From contig NZ_CP020028.1 of the NCBI RefSeq assembly GCF_002240415.1, positions 4,365,501-4,429,500 on the forward strand: DNA of 64,000 nucleotides, read 5' to 3'. The notes below the pieces were generated by a model, which saw only the letters and a list, made by a program, of their open reading frames with translations, searched no databases and was not told the origin of the DNA. The DNA is from Paenibacillus kribbensis (GTDB lineage: Bacteria > Bacillota > Bacilli > Paenibacillales > Paenibacillaceae). Position numbers and translations under genes: made by a program. Positions 17,875 to 26,643 of the stretch are shown in pieces (within the stretch, counting starts at the first letter, position 1; every line of letters begins with the position of its first letter).

Positions 17875-17961
17875 TTTGACCAATATGCTTCTTAAGAATA
17901 TCATGACTGCGCTTTCAAACAGCGCGATTATTTTACTACATTAAGGTCAAATTTTGACCTT
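17875..17961 (-). promoter_or_regulatory. cre-like site and TTTGACC palindrome upstream of the PTS operon
   Basis: TGAAAGCGCAGTCA on the minus strand (17904-17917) matches the CcpA cre consensus with one mismatch. A perfect 19-bp palindrome, AAGGTCAAATTTTGACCTT, lies at 17943-17961, and a third copy of its half-site TTTGACC lies at 17875-17881. The layout suggests catabolite repression plus a specific regulator, probably the AraC protein at 11645-12478 or a GntR/LacI protein elsewhere. Confidence 0.6.
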
Positions 17962-18027
17962 TTTATACCCTTGGCTATAAATATCGGCTCAAATACTGGT
18001 CACATCACGTTCCTATCATTAAACAGC

Positions 18028-18098
18028 AAAATGCACCTCCAGAATGGGCACTGGATAACCTCATGGTTGATCCGGTGTATTCCAAAGGTGCATTTTTT
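18028..18098. terminator. Bidirectional terminator
   Basis: AAAATGCACCT (18028-18038) pairs with AGGTGCATTTT (18086-18096), with a second inner pairing CACTGGAT/ATCCGGTG. T-runs lie on both sides. It ends the PAP2 gene on the minus strand. Confidence 0.85.
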
Positions 18099-18113
18099 AA
18101 TCGTTCCGTTTGG

Positions 18114-19883
18114 TTATTTTGTAACTTTTAACTGAATGCTGTCCGCTTTATAGATAACCTTTACTTTATAATTGCTTGGCAACCCTGACGTTTCAACGGA
18201 AGAAAATGCTCCATTCCGTTTACCATAGGTCAAGATCGTGGCACCGTTAGCCGGTACATACTTCTTGGAGAAATTCAGACGCAATTTTCCACCAAGTACG
18301 GCTGTTCCCTTCGTTTTGAGCGCGGCATTTTTACTGTCCAGATGAAGTTCAAGTGTTCCCTTGGCAGTTTGCTTGTAATTACCGCCAATAACGAGCTTGC
18401 CGGAAGTATTGGTGCGAAGAGTGCCTCCATTATTCGTAACATCCCCACTTCCGAAGGCCGACTCCGAGTTCCCCTCCAGAATGCCTTGCTCAAGCTGTGT
18501 ACCGCCGGAATACGTATTGTTGCCCATTAGCTTTAGCGTACCTGTTCCCTTTTTAGTCAGCTTGCCAACGCCGGAGATATTGTTGCGCCAGCGGTCCAAT
18601 GCATTGAAGCCGCCTTTGGAGGAGTCCATGGTCACAGTAACATGATTGGCAAAGGCTCCATAACCGTCCGCGGCGGAAAACAGGTTGAGTCGTCCCCATC
18701 CTTCGGCATCGTCAAGCACGGGATAACCGGATGGAAGAGCTGTAGTGGCCAGTACCCAACGGCGTTGTGTGCTATCAAGGTAAGGCAGACGTGTTTCCAG
18801 CAGCACCTCGGCTCCCTTAGGCACCGTCATTGGTGTAGTCGTCGGATTAATCTGACTAAATCCGTAGGTCAATCGTTGGGTATAGTCTTTTTTATTGGTA
18901 GCGTAATTGCTGAACCGATCGGGCGCTGTACCCTTTTGCGTCAGCAATGTACTATGAGCATCCTGATAAGCTGCTTTCTTCAAGCTGCTATTGGCCGGAT
19001 CAGACAGGATGGCAGCCGCCGTCGCCGTTGCCATGACGCGACCTCCCATCACATCAAATGGTGAATGCATACCAGCCACAATACGATTGTTGCCCAGCTC
19101 CGAAGCTCGCGTCAGCAGCTCCTGGTAACGCTCTGGTACAGCGTAGGCCATAGCAATGGCGCTGAGATACGCCGCGTTGGTATGACCACTAGGAAAACCG
19201 CCATCCTTGCTCGGGTCCGGATTTTGAGCTGGCAGCAGAGTCGGAACTACGACTGAATTATCGCTCCAGCGAAACGGACGAGGGTAGCTAAAGTAAGCCT
19301 TGGCCGAGCTCGTCGAAGAGTAATCACCACGCAGGGTATTGACCAATTTCACGATATTGCCAAGACTGGAGCTTGTACTCCCTGCATTGGTTCCTTCATC
19401 TTCATATTTTTTAGTCAGGGCATCTGCCGGAACGTCGTTGATTGTTGTAGTTGCCCCTGCATTCTTTCGATATACATCGGTAAGCGAACCCAGACCGTCA
19501 ATCACACTGTAGCTCTGATTTCTGCGATCATCCAAATAAGCCGCATCGGCCTCACTGAAAGTGCGGCGGGCAGCTATATCAATCACTTTTTGAATATTGG
19601 CATCCAGCACGCTGCTATTTAGCTTGGTGCCCGTATCCCAAGTCGCCCCGGGAGTCCAAAGCTTGGTAAATCCAGAGAGCAATCTGAGGGTCGGATTAGA
19701 GCTTTCTGTCTTATTGGCAGAGGTATTATTTTTATAGTGGTCTACAAAATATCCTCCGGACGGCTCGGATGGAGTTACCGTTGTTGGTAGAGTTGCTGCA
19801 CTCGCATAGCTTCCTCCCAGAGAACCTAAAAGTAATGGTACAGATAATAAAGCAGCAGATAATGGCTTTCTTAGCAATTTCAT
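18114..19883 (-). CDS. Secreted PAP2-type acid phosphatase with autotransporter-associated beta-strand repeat
   Basis: The 589-residue protein has a signal peptide (about 1-30, ending ASAA). A PAP2 domain follows with KX6RP (Lys195, Arg202-Pro203), PSGH (231-234) and RX5HX3D (Arg267, His273, Asp277), so the catalytic set of class A nonspecific acid phosphatases is complete. At about 435-500 comes an autotransporter-associated beta-strand repeat (GTGTLKLMGNNTYSGGTQL), then a further beta-rich tail. This repeat is typical of Gram-negative passenger domains; here there is no beta-barrel. It should release phosphate from organic monoesters outside the cell. The gene is monocistronic. Confidence 0.88.
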   Translation of the reverse strand: MKLLRKPLSAALLSVPLLLGSLGGSYASAATLPTTVTPSEPSGGYFVDHYKNNTSANKTESSNPTLRLLSGFTKLWTPGATWDTGTKLNSSVLDANIQKVIDIAARRTFSEADAAYLDDRRNQSYSVIDGLGSLTDVYRKNAGATTTINDVPADALTKKYEDEGTNAGSTSSSLGNIVKLVNTLRGDYSSTSSAKAYFSYPRPFRWSDNSVVVPTLLPAQNPDPSKDGGFPSGHTNAAYLSAIAMAYAVPERYQELLTRASELGNNRIVAGMHSPFDVMGGRVMATATAAAILSDPANSSLKKAAYQDAHSTLLTQKGTAPDRFSNYATNKKDYTQRLTYGFSQINPTTTPMTVPKGAEVLLETRLPYLDSTQRRWVLATTALPSGYPVLDDAEGWGRLNLFSAADGYGAFANHVTVTMDSSKGGFNALDRWRNNISGVGKLTKKGTGTLKLMGNNTYSGGTQLEQGILEGNSESAFGSGDVTNNGGTLRTNTSGKLVIGGNYKQTAKGTLELHLDSKNAALKTKGTAVLGGKLRLNFSKKYVPANGATILTYGKRNGAFSSVETSGLPSNYKVKVIYKADSIQLKVTK

Positions 19884-20002
19884 TGTGTAATCATATCCTC
19901 TCTTATGCTCTTCATACTTGCTTTGTGTTCATCCACACAACAGGTGTACGGCATAAAAATCATATCTTGCATTTGTTAAATAAAGAGCATGGTTTTGTTA
20001 AA

Positions 20003-20048
20003 ATAAAAAAGGCATCTCATAAGCCCTTTATGCGGCTCTTGAGACACC
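20003..20048 (-). terminator. Terminator of the RCC1-like gene
   Basis: On the minus strand GGTGTCTCAAGAGCC pairs with GGGCTTATGAGATGCC (G-U pairs and one mismatch) and TTTTTTATTTT follows. Confidence 0.8.
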
Positions 20049-20081
20049 CTCGTTCAAGCTATTATGGAAACGTCATTAACC

Positions 20082-22088
20082 TTACAGCCATACCTCTATA
20101 ACTTTGCCATTTACGAAACCCACCGCTTTAAAATAAAGACTGCGGTTGCCGTATACCCAGGCTTCGACTTGGGTTCCGTTTGAAGCAGTTCCCTTTTCTC
20201 TGACTGTTGGGTTTCCCCATGCGAACTGCACTTGCGTCGTATTCATGCCCAAGCTGACTTCATTATTTTTAATCTTGTTCCAAATGGCTTGCGACCATTG
20301 ATATTTCTTGTAGGGATCGTAAGTCAGGAATTGATCGGAATCGGACAGCATTTGCGGGATGCGTGAAGCTCCAACCATGGAAAACGTGTTATAAGTTACG
20401 CCACTGGCACCCTGAAAAATAACCTCATACGATTTAACGCCATTCGGGTCCGTACTGACCTCGATATCTTTGACGGTTACTTTGCCAAAGCGCTCTCCTG
20501 CGTTATAGAAGTTATTGACCCAATAGGTTTTGCCAATGAGTTTGGACAGACTGCCCAGATCAATGGCTTTGATAATTTTTGCCGTTTCCGGCGTCTCGAT
20601 CACAAGTTTGGTTGCCCCCACAGATAATTCCCCCTGCTGCCGATCACGATTCCATTTGAAGCCACCCAGCTTCAGATCGCTTAGCAATGTTCCCGGGAAC
20701 ACCACCTGTCCATTGACTGTTTGTATCTTGCCTTTCAGCGCAACAGGTTTGCCATTTACCAGCGCAGAAGAACTCCCTTTTTGGAGTACAATATTATTTT
20801 TCCCCAGCTTGATCGTAAAGGTCTGATTGGCCACAGTAACCGATCCGCCCAGCGTCTTGAACACAGACTGCACAGGCAAATACACACTGCCGTTCAGCAC
20901 AGCCGCCCCGGTCAATGTTTGATCAGACGCTACTTTCAGGGTAAAAAATGATGGTATACCTTCGGTCCGCAGAGATACGGCGGTGCTGCCAATGCCCCGT
21001 ACTTTGAGTTTGCCTGAGCCATCCTGCTGCAGCTCGGCAACCTGAGGCTTCTCTACTTCAATTTCACTGGCCTCGGGATGCCGTGTGAGTCGATACCCAT
21101 TGGAATACGTCTCCTGCACATTCAATTGAATACTGTCACCGATCGCAGCCTCTTTGGAGGTCGTCAACAGGGCCATCCCTGTTAATGCAGGTAATCTCAA
21201 TAGAGTCGTGATGCCATCCTTATAGCCGACCCATGAACCATCCTTTAATTGAGCAAAAAGCTCGTCAGGCGCATCAACCAGCCGCACAACATCAGACAAT
21301 CCGCTAAGCTGCACCGCAGGATACTTTTTCAGCCGATCATAGCTCCACACCGTCCCGTCCTGATGTACGGTTATCAAGACATGTGTGCCTTTTTTCCATA
21401 ATATCGAGGCAATATCACTTCCCACTTCACGCGGCGGTTCATTCGTCAGCATATCCAGCATCGTGACATGACCGTCTTCCTTTAGCACCGCAGCATACGC
21501 TGTACTCATTTTGATATCGAGCGCATGGTCTACATGTCCTATCTTGCGCGGCTTGGATCCTGTGTAACCTGTGGAATACCATACATCACCGGATCGAGTC
21601 AGAACGGTAAAGTAGGTACTTATCTTATCGCCGTCGATGGCATCAGATATTCCCTCGATCTTTGTTCTTCCCCAAGAGACCGTCCCATCGTTTTTAATAG
21701 CCAAGCCCTCTCCGGTAATCTCTTTAACTCCTGAGGACTGAGACGCTACTGTTGCATGATCGGAAATATTATCCCAATTAGCTACCCTTCCGTCCTGAGT
21801 CCATCCGTAGTAACCTAGACTTTCGTTTTTGCTACCCGTAATTCCCTTCAAATTCAATTTTTCAATAACAGGGCCATCTATACTTTTTCTCCATAAAGAA
21901 CCGTCATCCAGTAGGTAGTTATCCCGGTCGACAACATCCATGATTTTGGCGGTTTTCCAAGAATTGTTTGTGATTACATCCGTCGCTGTCTCTGCCGCTA
22001 CCGCTTTTGATACGTTGTTTAATGTAGTGCCTGCTATCGCTCCACAGACCATCGCTGCGGCCAGTACAATTATCCCTGTTTTTCTCAT
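20082..22088 (-). CDS. Secreted protein with RCC1-like repeats and stalk (copper amine oxidase N) domain
   Basis: The 668-residue protein has a signal peptide (about 1-32, ending AVAA). The N-terminal half has repeats of the form W-x-DG-x-V/L-W (YLLDDGSLWR, WTQDGRVANW, AIKNDGTVSW, VLKEDGHV, VHQDGTVWSY), suggesting an RCC1-like beta-propeller. An Ig-like region follows at about 300-385, then a stalk domain at about 390-490 (VYLPVQSVFKTLGGSV), and a C-terminal part ending WGNPTVREKG. Such proteins are common on Paenibacillus surfaces; the function is unknown. A terminator follows. Confidence 0.75.
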   Translation of the reverse strand: MRKTGIIVLAAAMVCGAIAGTTLNNVSKAVAAETATDVITNNSWKTAKIMDVVDRDNYLLDDGSLWRKSIDGPVIEKLNLKGITGSKNESLGYYGWTQDGRVANWDNISDHATVASQSSGVKEITGEGLAIKNDGTVSWGRTKIEGISDAIDGDKISTYFTVLTRSGDVWYSTGYTGSKPRKIGHVDHALDIKMSTAYAAVLKEDGHVTMLDMLTNEPPREVGSDIASILWKKGTHVLITVHQDGTVWSYDRLKKYPAVQLSGLSDVVRLVDAPDELFAQLKDGSWVGYKDGITTLLRLPALTGMALLTTSKEAAIGDSIQLNVQETYSNGYRLTRHPEASEIEVEKPQVAELQQDGSGKLKVRGIGSTAVSLRTEGIPSFFTLKVASDQTLTGAAVLNGSVYLPVQSVFKTLGGSVTVANQTFTIKLGKNNIVLQKGSSSALVNGKPVALKGKIQTVNGQVVFPGTLLSDLKLGGFKWNRDRQQGELSVGATKLVIETPETAKIIKAIDLGSLSKLIGKTYWVNNFYNAGERFGKVTVKDIEVSTDPNGVKSYEVIFQGASGVTYNTFSMVGASRIPQMLSDSDQFLTYDPYKKYQWSQAIWNKIKNNEVSLGMNTTQVQFAWGNPTVREKGTASNGTQVEAWVYGNRSLYFKAVGFVNGKVIEVWL

Positions 22089-22312
22089 GCTAGCTCCCCT
22101 TTTCTTTTCCTATTCCATTTATATCGGTTTCAAAATGATTAATATTTGGATTTCTATGAGACAAAATCCGAACTAAATCAAGCAATAACGAGTATGCAGC
22201 CGTATGGGTTAGCAGCACCGAGCAAAGACAGGCTTTACTCCACTTTCAGCCATTTGCTGCAAACGGATCGCTTCCTATATCTTAAAACATACATACATAA
22301 CCGGAGGTTGCC

Positions 22313-23581
22313 ATGACTACTAAATCTGCAGCAAAAAAAGAAACGGGCCAATCGCTCCCGCTTCAGGAGCCGCAAGCGAAAGGCACCGTTTTTGCGATTC
22401 TGATTGCGATCAGCTTCGTCCATCTATTCAATGACTCGATTCAATCGGTCATTCCTGCGATCTTTCCGATCTTGAAGGAATCCATGAACCTGAACTATAC
22501 GCAGATCGGCTGGATTTCATTCGCCATTAATTTTACAGCTTCCATCATGCAGCCGGTGATTGGCTTGTTTTCGGACAAGAGACCTACGCCTGCAATCCTG
22601 CCCATCGGTATGGGCTTTACACTGACAGGTATGCTGCTCCTTGCCTATGCCCCGGATTACAAAGCGGTGCTGCTCGCGGTTATCTTCGTCGGTCTGGGCT
22701 CAGCCGCCTTTCACCCGGAAGGCTCGCGGGTATCCCATATGGCGGCTGGATCACGCCGCGGGCTAGCCCAATCCATTTTCCAGGTTGGCGGCAATGCAGG
22801 CCAGTCACTGGCACCGATGCTTACGAGCTGGATTTTTATCCCGTTAGGACAATTTGGCGCCATCTGGTTCACAGGTATTGCGGCAGCCGGGATTGTGGTT
22901 CAATCGTTCATCGCCCGCTGGTATGGCAACGTTCTGCGTACAGAAGGCTTCGCACGTAAAAAAGCGGTGGCACGCCGTATAAAGCCCGAAGTACGCAACC
23001 GCATTATGTTTGCCATGATTGTCCTCATTCTACTGGTATTTGTCCGTTCGTGGTATTCGACCTCGGTCGGAAGCTACTATGCGTTTTACCTGATGGAAGT
23101 GTTTAAAATGCCACTGGCTGATGCACAGCTGTATATTTTCCTGTTCCTCGGAGCTGGTGCGCTAGGCACCTTCTTTGGTGGACCGCTGGCAGACCGTTTT
23201 GGCAAACGGAACATGATTTTCCTGTCCATGGTACTGGCTGCGCCTCTTGCACTATTGCTGCCTTATGCCAACCAATTCTGGACAGCGATCCTGCTGCCAA
23301 TTATTGGATTTATCATGTTGTCAAGCTTCTCCATTACCGTTGTATACGCGCAGATGCTCGTGCCCGGCAAAATCGGAACGGTGTCCGGTCTGATCACGGG
23401 CCTTGCTTTTGGCCTTGGCGGAGTGGGAGCGCTGGTGCTCGGCAACTGGATCGACAAATTAGGCATCACGAACATCATGTTCCTGTGTGGCTTTTTGCCG
23501 CTGCTCGGCATCTTGACCTTCCTGCTGCCTACAGATAAAACCCTGAACCGCTGGGCCGAGGAAAATGGAGCCGAAGTGTAA
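22313..23581 (+). CDS. MFS transporter, fosmidomycin-resistance (Fsr)-like
   Basis: The 422-residue protein has about twelve membrane segments. FVHLFNDSIQSVIPAIFPILK near the N-terminus and GLGSAAFHPEGSRVSHM in the first half are characteristic of the Fsr subfamily of the major facilitator family. The Shine-Dalgarno CCGGAGG lies seven bases before the ATG. It would export a small molecule by proton antiport. The gene ends one base before the stop of the convergent EcsC gene, with no terminator visible between them. Confidence 0.88.
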   Translation: MTTKSAAKKETGQSLPLQEPQAKGTVFAILIAISFVHLFNDSIQSVIPAIFPILKESMNLNYTQIGWISFAINFTASIMQPVIGLFSDKRPTPAILPIGMGFTLTGMLLLAYAPDYKAVLLAVIFVGLGSAAFHPEGSRVSHMAAGSRRGLAQSIFQVGGNAGQSLAPMLTSWIFIPLGQFGAIWFTGIAAAGIVVQSFIARWYGNVLRTEGFARKKAVARRIKPEVRNRIMFAMIVLILLVFVRSWYSTSVGSYYAFYLMEVFKMPLADAQLYIFLFLGAGALGTFFGGPLADRFGKRNMIFLSMVLAAPLALLLPYANQFWTAILLPIIGFIMLSSFSITVVYAQMLVPGKIGTVSGLITGLAFGLGGVGALVLGNWIDKLGITNIMFLCGFLPLLGILTFLLPTDKTLNRWAEENGAEV

Positions 23582-24448
23582 TCAATTTTTGGCTTCAGCC
23601 AGACGTATCAGAATACGACGCTTTTTGTACAGCATTTTACCTGCTTCCGCTACGTCGCGAATCGCGCTTCGATTGGCGATGGAGCCAAACAGAATACCCG
23701 CAATCGGGACCATCTGAAGCAGCTTTTTCCAGCCAAACTGGTCGCGGTACGTATTTACGACTTCTCTCCATCCCTGCATCTGGGAAAAGACCTGTGCCTG
23801 ACGCGAAGGATCATCAAACAGGGCCAGTTCCTCCAGCACAGCCTTTTTTCCCACGATGTCGGATGAAGCGAATTGCATACATTTAATGATAAATATGCGT
23901 TCCTGCTTATCATCGGGATTGAAGCCATAGCATAGCGCCATTTCCTGAAGTACCTTGAGCGACAAGCCGAGCAAAATAGGAATATCCGCCGCAATGGTAA
24001 ATACACCGCCAATTCCCGTTGTCACTCCCTGAGCGGTGGCAAAGGTAACACGACCTGATATTATTTCGTCAGCGGTCTGATCCATGATCGTGAGCGGTAG
24101 CTCGGCCGACTGCTTTAGCCCCCATGCCGATTCAGGGCCGTGGTCCGAATCAGTACCATTTTGCCGAGTGATATGTTCACGAGCTGTCTGTTTCAGCTTG
24201 TTTAGCACGGTTTCTTCTTTCACCAAATATTTGCCGCCGTTTTGAATGAAGCTTCCCAACTCGTTAAGCAGTTGCTCCAGCTTGTCTTTAATGATTTTAG
24301 GCGTCAGCCGATCCAGCAGCATAAAAGGCCATCTGCCGATTTTTTCCCAGAAAAAAACGTCCTTTTGCTCTTTCTCCCACGCCTCAATAGTATTCAGCTC
24401 ATGACGCAATAGGTCCTGACTTTCACGGTATGGTACAACCTGCTTCAT
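23582..24448 (-). CDS. EcsC family protein
   Basis: The 288-residue protein matches the EcsC family in its central part (FATAQGVTTGIGGVFTIAAD, then LPILLGLSLKVLQEMALCYG) and in the Gly-rich helix near the end (VPIAGILFGSIANRSAIRDV). The hydrophobic stretches suggest membrane association. The family is named from the third gene of the B. subtilis ecs operon, but this is not part of an ABC operon here. Its biochemical role is unknown. Confidence 0.85.
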   Translation of the reverse strand: MKQVVPYRESQDLLRHELNTIEAWEKEQKDVFFWEKIGRWPFMLLDRLTPKIIKDKLEQLLNELGSFIQNGGKYLVKEETVLNKLKQTAREHITRQNGTDSDHGPESAWGLKQSAELPLTIMDQTADEIISGRVTFATAQGVTTGIGGVFTIAADIPILLGLSLKVLQEMALCYGFNPDDKQERIFIIKCMQFASSDIVGKKAVLEELALFDDPSRQAQVFSQMQGWREVVNTYRDQFGWKKLLQMVPIAGILFGSIANRSAIRDVAEAGKMLYKKRRILIRLAEAKN

Positions 24449-24606
24449 AGAAGTACACGTCTCCTTTTAGCCATGCTTGTTTATGTATGGGTATTACGTA
24501 AGTGAGGTGCGTTCGGGTTTCTCTTTTTGTACATTTTTTAGTTCAGCTTGTATAGCCCATGAGATGTTATAGTATGTTAAAAATATGTACAGATTGGAGT
24601 GTAAGC

Positions 24607-25125
24607 ATGAATAAACCCACATACACCTCACAGGCTGCTTCTACCACTGGCGTAGAGCTTGTCCCTTATCATTGTAAGCATGATGCCATTTTACATACGT
24701 TTTATTTGCCTGAGGATCAGCGGCAGTTTACCGGAATGCCGGATGAAATGCTGGCACTGGCCAAGCAAGATCCGCACCGCCATCCTGTCGTCATTACGGC
24801 TGCCGGAAGACCGGTGGGATTTTTCATTCTATACGATGGAGATGAGCTAGCGGGCTATACGAATGCTTCCGAGGCTCTATTACTACGTGCTTTCTCAATT
24901 CATTATGCAGATCAAGGACAAGGGTACGCCAAGCATGGGCTGCTTCAATTGCCCCAATATATCTCCAAACACTTCCCAAATGTTCGCGAAGTCGTACTGG
25001 GTGTCAATGCCCACAACCTGCCTGCTCAAAAACTCTACCTCACATGTGGCTTTCAAGATGAGGGCAACACCAGGATGGGCTCACACGGATTGCAGCATAT
25101 TTTAAAAATGAGCCTGTATCGCTAA
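24607..25125 (+). CDS. GNAT-family N-acetyltransferase
   Basis: The start is ATG 24607, behind GGAGTG; upstream in-frame ATG codons lie in the leader. The 172-residue protein has the GNAT fold, with the acetyl-CoA-binding loop in YADQGQGYAKHGLLQLP (Q-x-x-G-x-G/A) at about 100-116 and a beta5-alpha4 region VLGVNAHNLPAQKLYLTCGF. The C-terminus is GLQHILKMSLYR. The substrate cannot be told from sequence. It stands alone. Confidence 0.85.
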   Translation: MNKPTYTSQAASTTGVELVPYHCKHDAILHTFYLPEDQRQFTGMPDEMLALAKQDPHRHPVVITAAGRPVGFFILYDGDELAGYTNASEALLLRAFSIHYADQGQGYAKHGLLQLPQYISKHFPNVREVVLGVNAHNLPAQKLYLTCGFQDEGNTRMGSHGLQHILKMSLYR

Positions 25126-25145
25126 CCTCTATGCGTCCTCTCCAA

Positions 25146-25174
25146 ACAAAAAGCTCCCCTAGCAACGGGAGCTT
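25146..25174 (-). terminator. Terminator of the Lrp-type gene
   Basis: AAGCTCCC (25151-25158) and GGGAGCTT (25167-25174) form an eight-base stem with TTTTTGTTT following on the minus strand. It starts only three bases after the stop of the gene. Confidence 0.85.
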
Positions 25175-25177
25175 GTA

Positions 25178-25606
25178 TCATTTGATTTCTCCTAACGAAA
25201 AGCTTAGTTTGTAATTGCCGTATTGCGTCAGTTCATCCAGCATGGCATTAAGCTCTGACTGTGACGACATGCGCAAGCGCATCCAGTAACAACCCTCACC
25301 ACTGACCCGATGAATCTCAACAATAGAGGGATGCTTCCGTGCGAAAGCCAGGAAAGTACTATGAACGGTTCCCGAATTCAAAAATACCGTAATAAAAGCA
25401 TGAATCGTCTGCCCCATTTTTTCAGGGTTCCAGCGTATAGTATAGCCTTCGATGATGCCTGCATCCTCCATTTTCCGAACACGCGCTCCTACCGCTTGAC
25501 CCGTAAGATGAACGAGCAGACCAATCTCCTTGTGGGATAAAGAGCTGTCCTCAATCAGATGATGAAGAATACGCAGGTCAATCTCATCGGGCACAAATAG
25601 TTCCAT
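25178..25606 (-). CDS. Lrp/AsnC-family transcriptional regulator
   Basis: The 142-residue protein has an N-terminal HTH (DLRILHHLIEDSSLSHKEIG, then VGARVRKMEDAGII) and a C-terminal RAM/AsnC ligand domain ending in FSLGEIK. ATG 25606 is favoured because GAAAGGAAA is nine bases upstream; ATG 25612 is too close to that site. It is divergent from the metallo-hydrolase gene at 25767, with 160 bases between, a common regulator-target arrangement. Confidence 0.9.
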   Translation of the reverse strand: MELFVPDEIDLRILHHLIEDSSLSHKEIGLLVHLTGQAVGARVRKMEDAGIIEGYTIRWNPEKMGQTIHAFITVFLNSGTVHSTFLAFARKHPSIVEIHRVSGEGCYWMRLRMSSQSELNAMLDELTQYGNYKLSFSLGEIK

Positions 25607-25766
25607 AGCCATTTTCCTTTCATCATGAAACGAGATTTCTTGTTTTCCTTTCAGCAGACCATAGCCTGCATCTTTGGCGTCAGATATGATTGTAACAGAA
25701 ACAACGAACTGCCGAACATATCCGGCTAAAAAATTCTATCGACTATACCAAAGGAGCTATCAATAT

Positions 25767-26519
25767 ATGAAAATCACACTGATCCGCAATGCAACCCTAT
25801 GGCTGGAATATGGTGGAGTAAAATTTCTGATCGACCCGATGCTGAGCGAGCCTGGCGTAAATCCGCCTATTCCGAATACGGCGAATGATCGTCGCAATCC
25901 GCTGGTTCCCTTGCCTCCACAATGGGAAACGCTCGGACAGCCTGACGTTGTGATCGTTACGCATTTGCACCCGGATCATTGGGACCCGGCGGCAGTACAA
26001 TGGCTGGACAAGCAAATTCCCGTCTTCTGTCAGCCCGGTAATGAAGAGCAAATTGCTGCTGACGGTTTTACACAGGTGAATCCGATTTGGATGGTTGGAT
26101 CTATGGGAGAAATCGAGATCATCCGCACAACTGGACATCATGGTACCGGAGAAATCGGGGAGCAGATGGGACCCGTATCAGGCTTTGTGTTTCAAGCTCC
26201 TGATGAGCCTGTCGTCTATTTGGCCGGGGATACCATCTGGTGCAGTGAAGTTGCGAAAACACTGGACGAATACCGTCCTGACTGGACCATTGTGAACGCT
26301 GGAGGAGCGCGTTTTACAGTGGGTGATCCCATCATTATGACTGCCCAGGATGTGACAACGGTAGCGCAGCACGCCCCTTATACACAAGTCGTGGCTATCC
26401 ACATGGAAGCCATCAACCATTGTCTGCTAACTCGCTCCGAGCTTGCGGAACATATCAACCGTGAAGGTTTGGGGAAGCGTGTCCATATTCCGGCGGATGG
26501 AGCGACGATTTCGGGATAA
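25767..26519 (+). CDS. MBL-fold metallo-hydrolase
   Basis: The start is ATG 25767, with AAGGAG ten bases upstream. The 250-residue protein has the metallo-beta-lactamase motif THLHPDHWD (HxHxDH) at about residue 66, a later TGHHGTG and VYLAGDTIWC for the remaining metal ligands. It resembles the UlaG/YddR branch rather than true beta-lactamases. No signal peptide is seen. It probably hydrolyses a small molecule. It is divergent from an Lrp-type regulator, its likely controller. Confidence 0.85.
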   Translation: MKITLIRNATLWLEYGGVKFLIDPMLSEPGVNPPIPNTANDRRNPLVPLPPQWETLGQPDVVIVTHLHPDHWDPAAVQWLDKQIPVFCQPGNEEQIAADGFTQVNPIWMVGSMGEIEIIRTTGHHGTGEIGEQMGPVSGFVFQAPDEPVVYLAGDTIWCSEVAKTLDEYRPDWTIVNAGGARFTVGDPIIMTAQDVTTVAQHAPYTQVVAIHMEAINHCLLTRSELAEHINREGLGKRVHIPADGATISG

Positions 26520-26535
26520 TTTGTGATTTGAACGC

Positions 26536-26584
26536 GACTCGCAGTTGACGGAAGCTGTCCGCTTACAGGAAACCGTCGCGAGTC
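26536..26584. promoter_or_regulatory. Strong inverted repeat ahead of the SDR gene
   Basis: GACTCGC plus GACGG on the left pairs with CCGTC plus GCGAGTC on the right, with a four-base asymmetric bulge. No T-run follows. It could be a leader structure for the SDR gene or a weak terminator for the metallo-hydrolase. Confidence 0.45.
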
Positions 26585-26643
26585 ACCGTTTGCGCCCATT
26601 TCGAATATATTGGATTTCAAAACGCCTAAAGAAGGAGATTACA

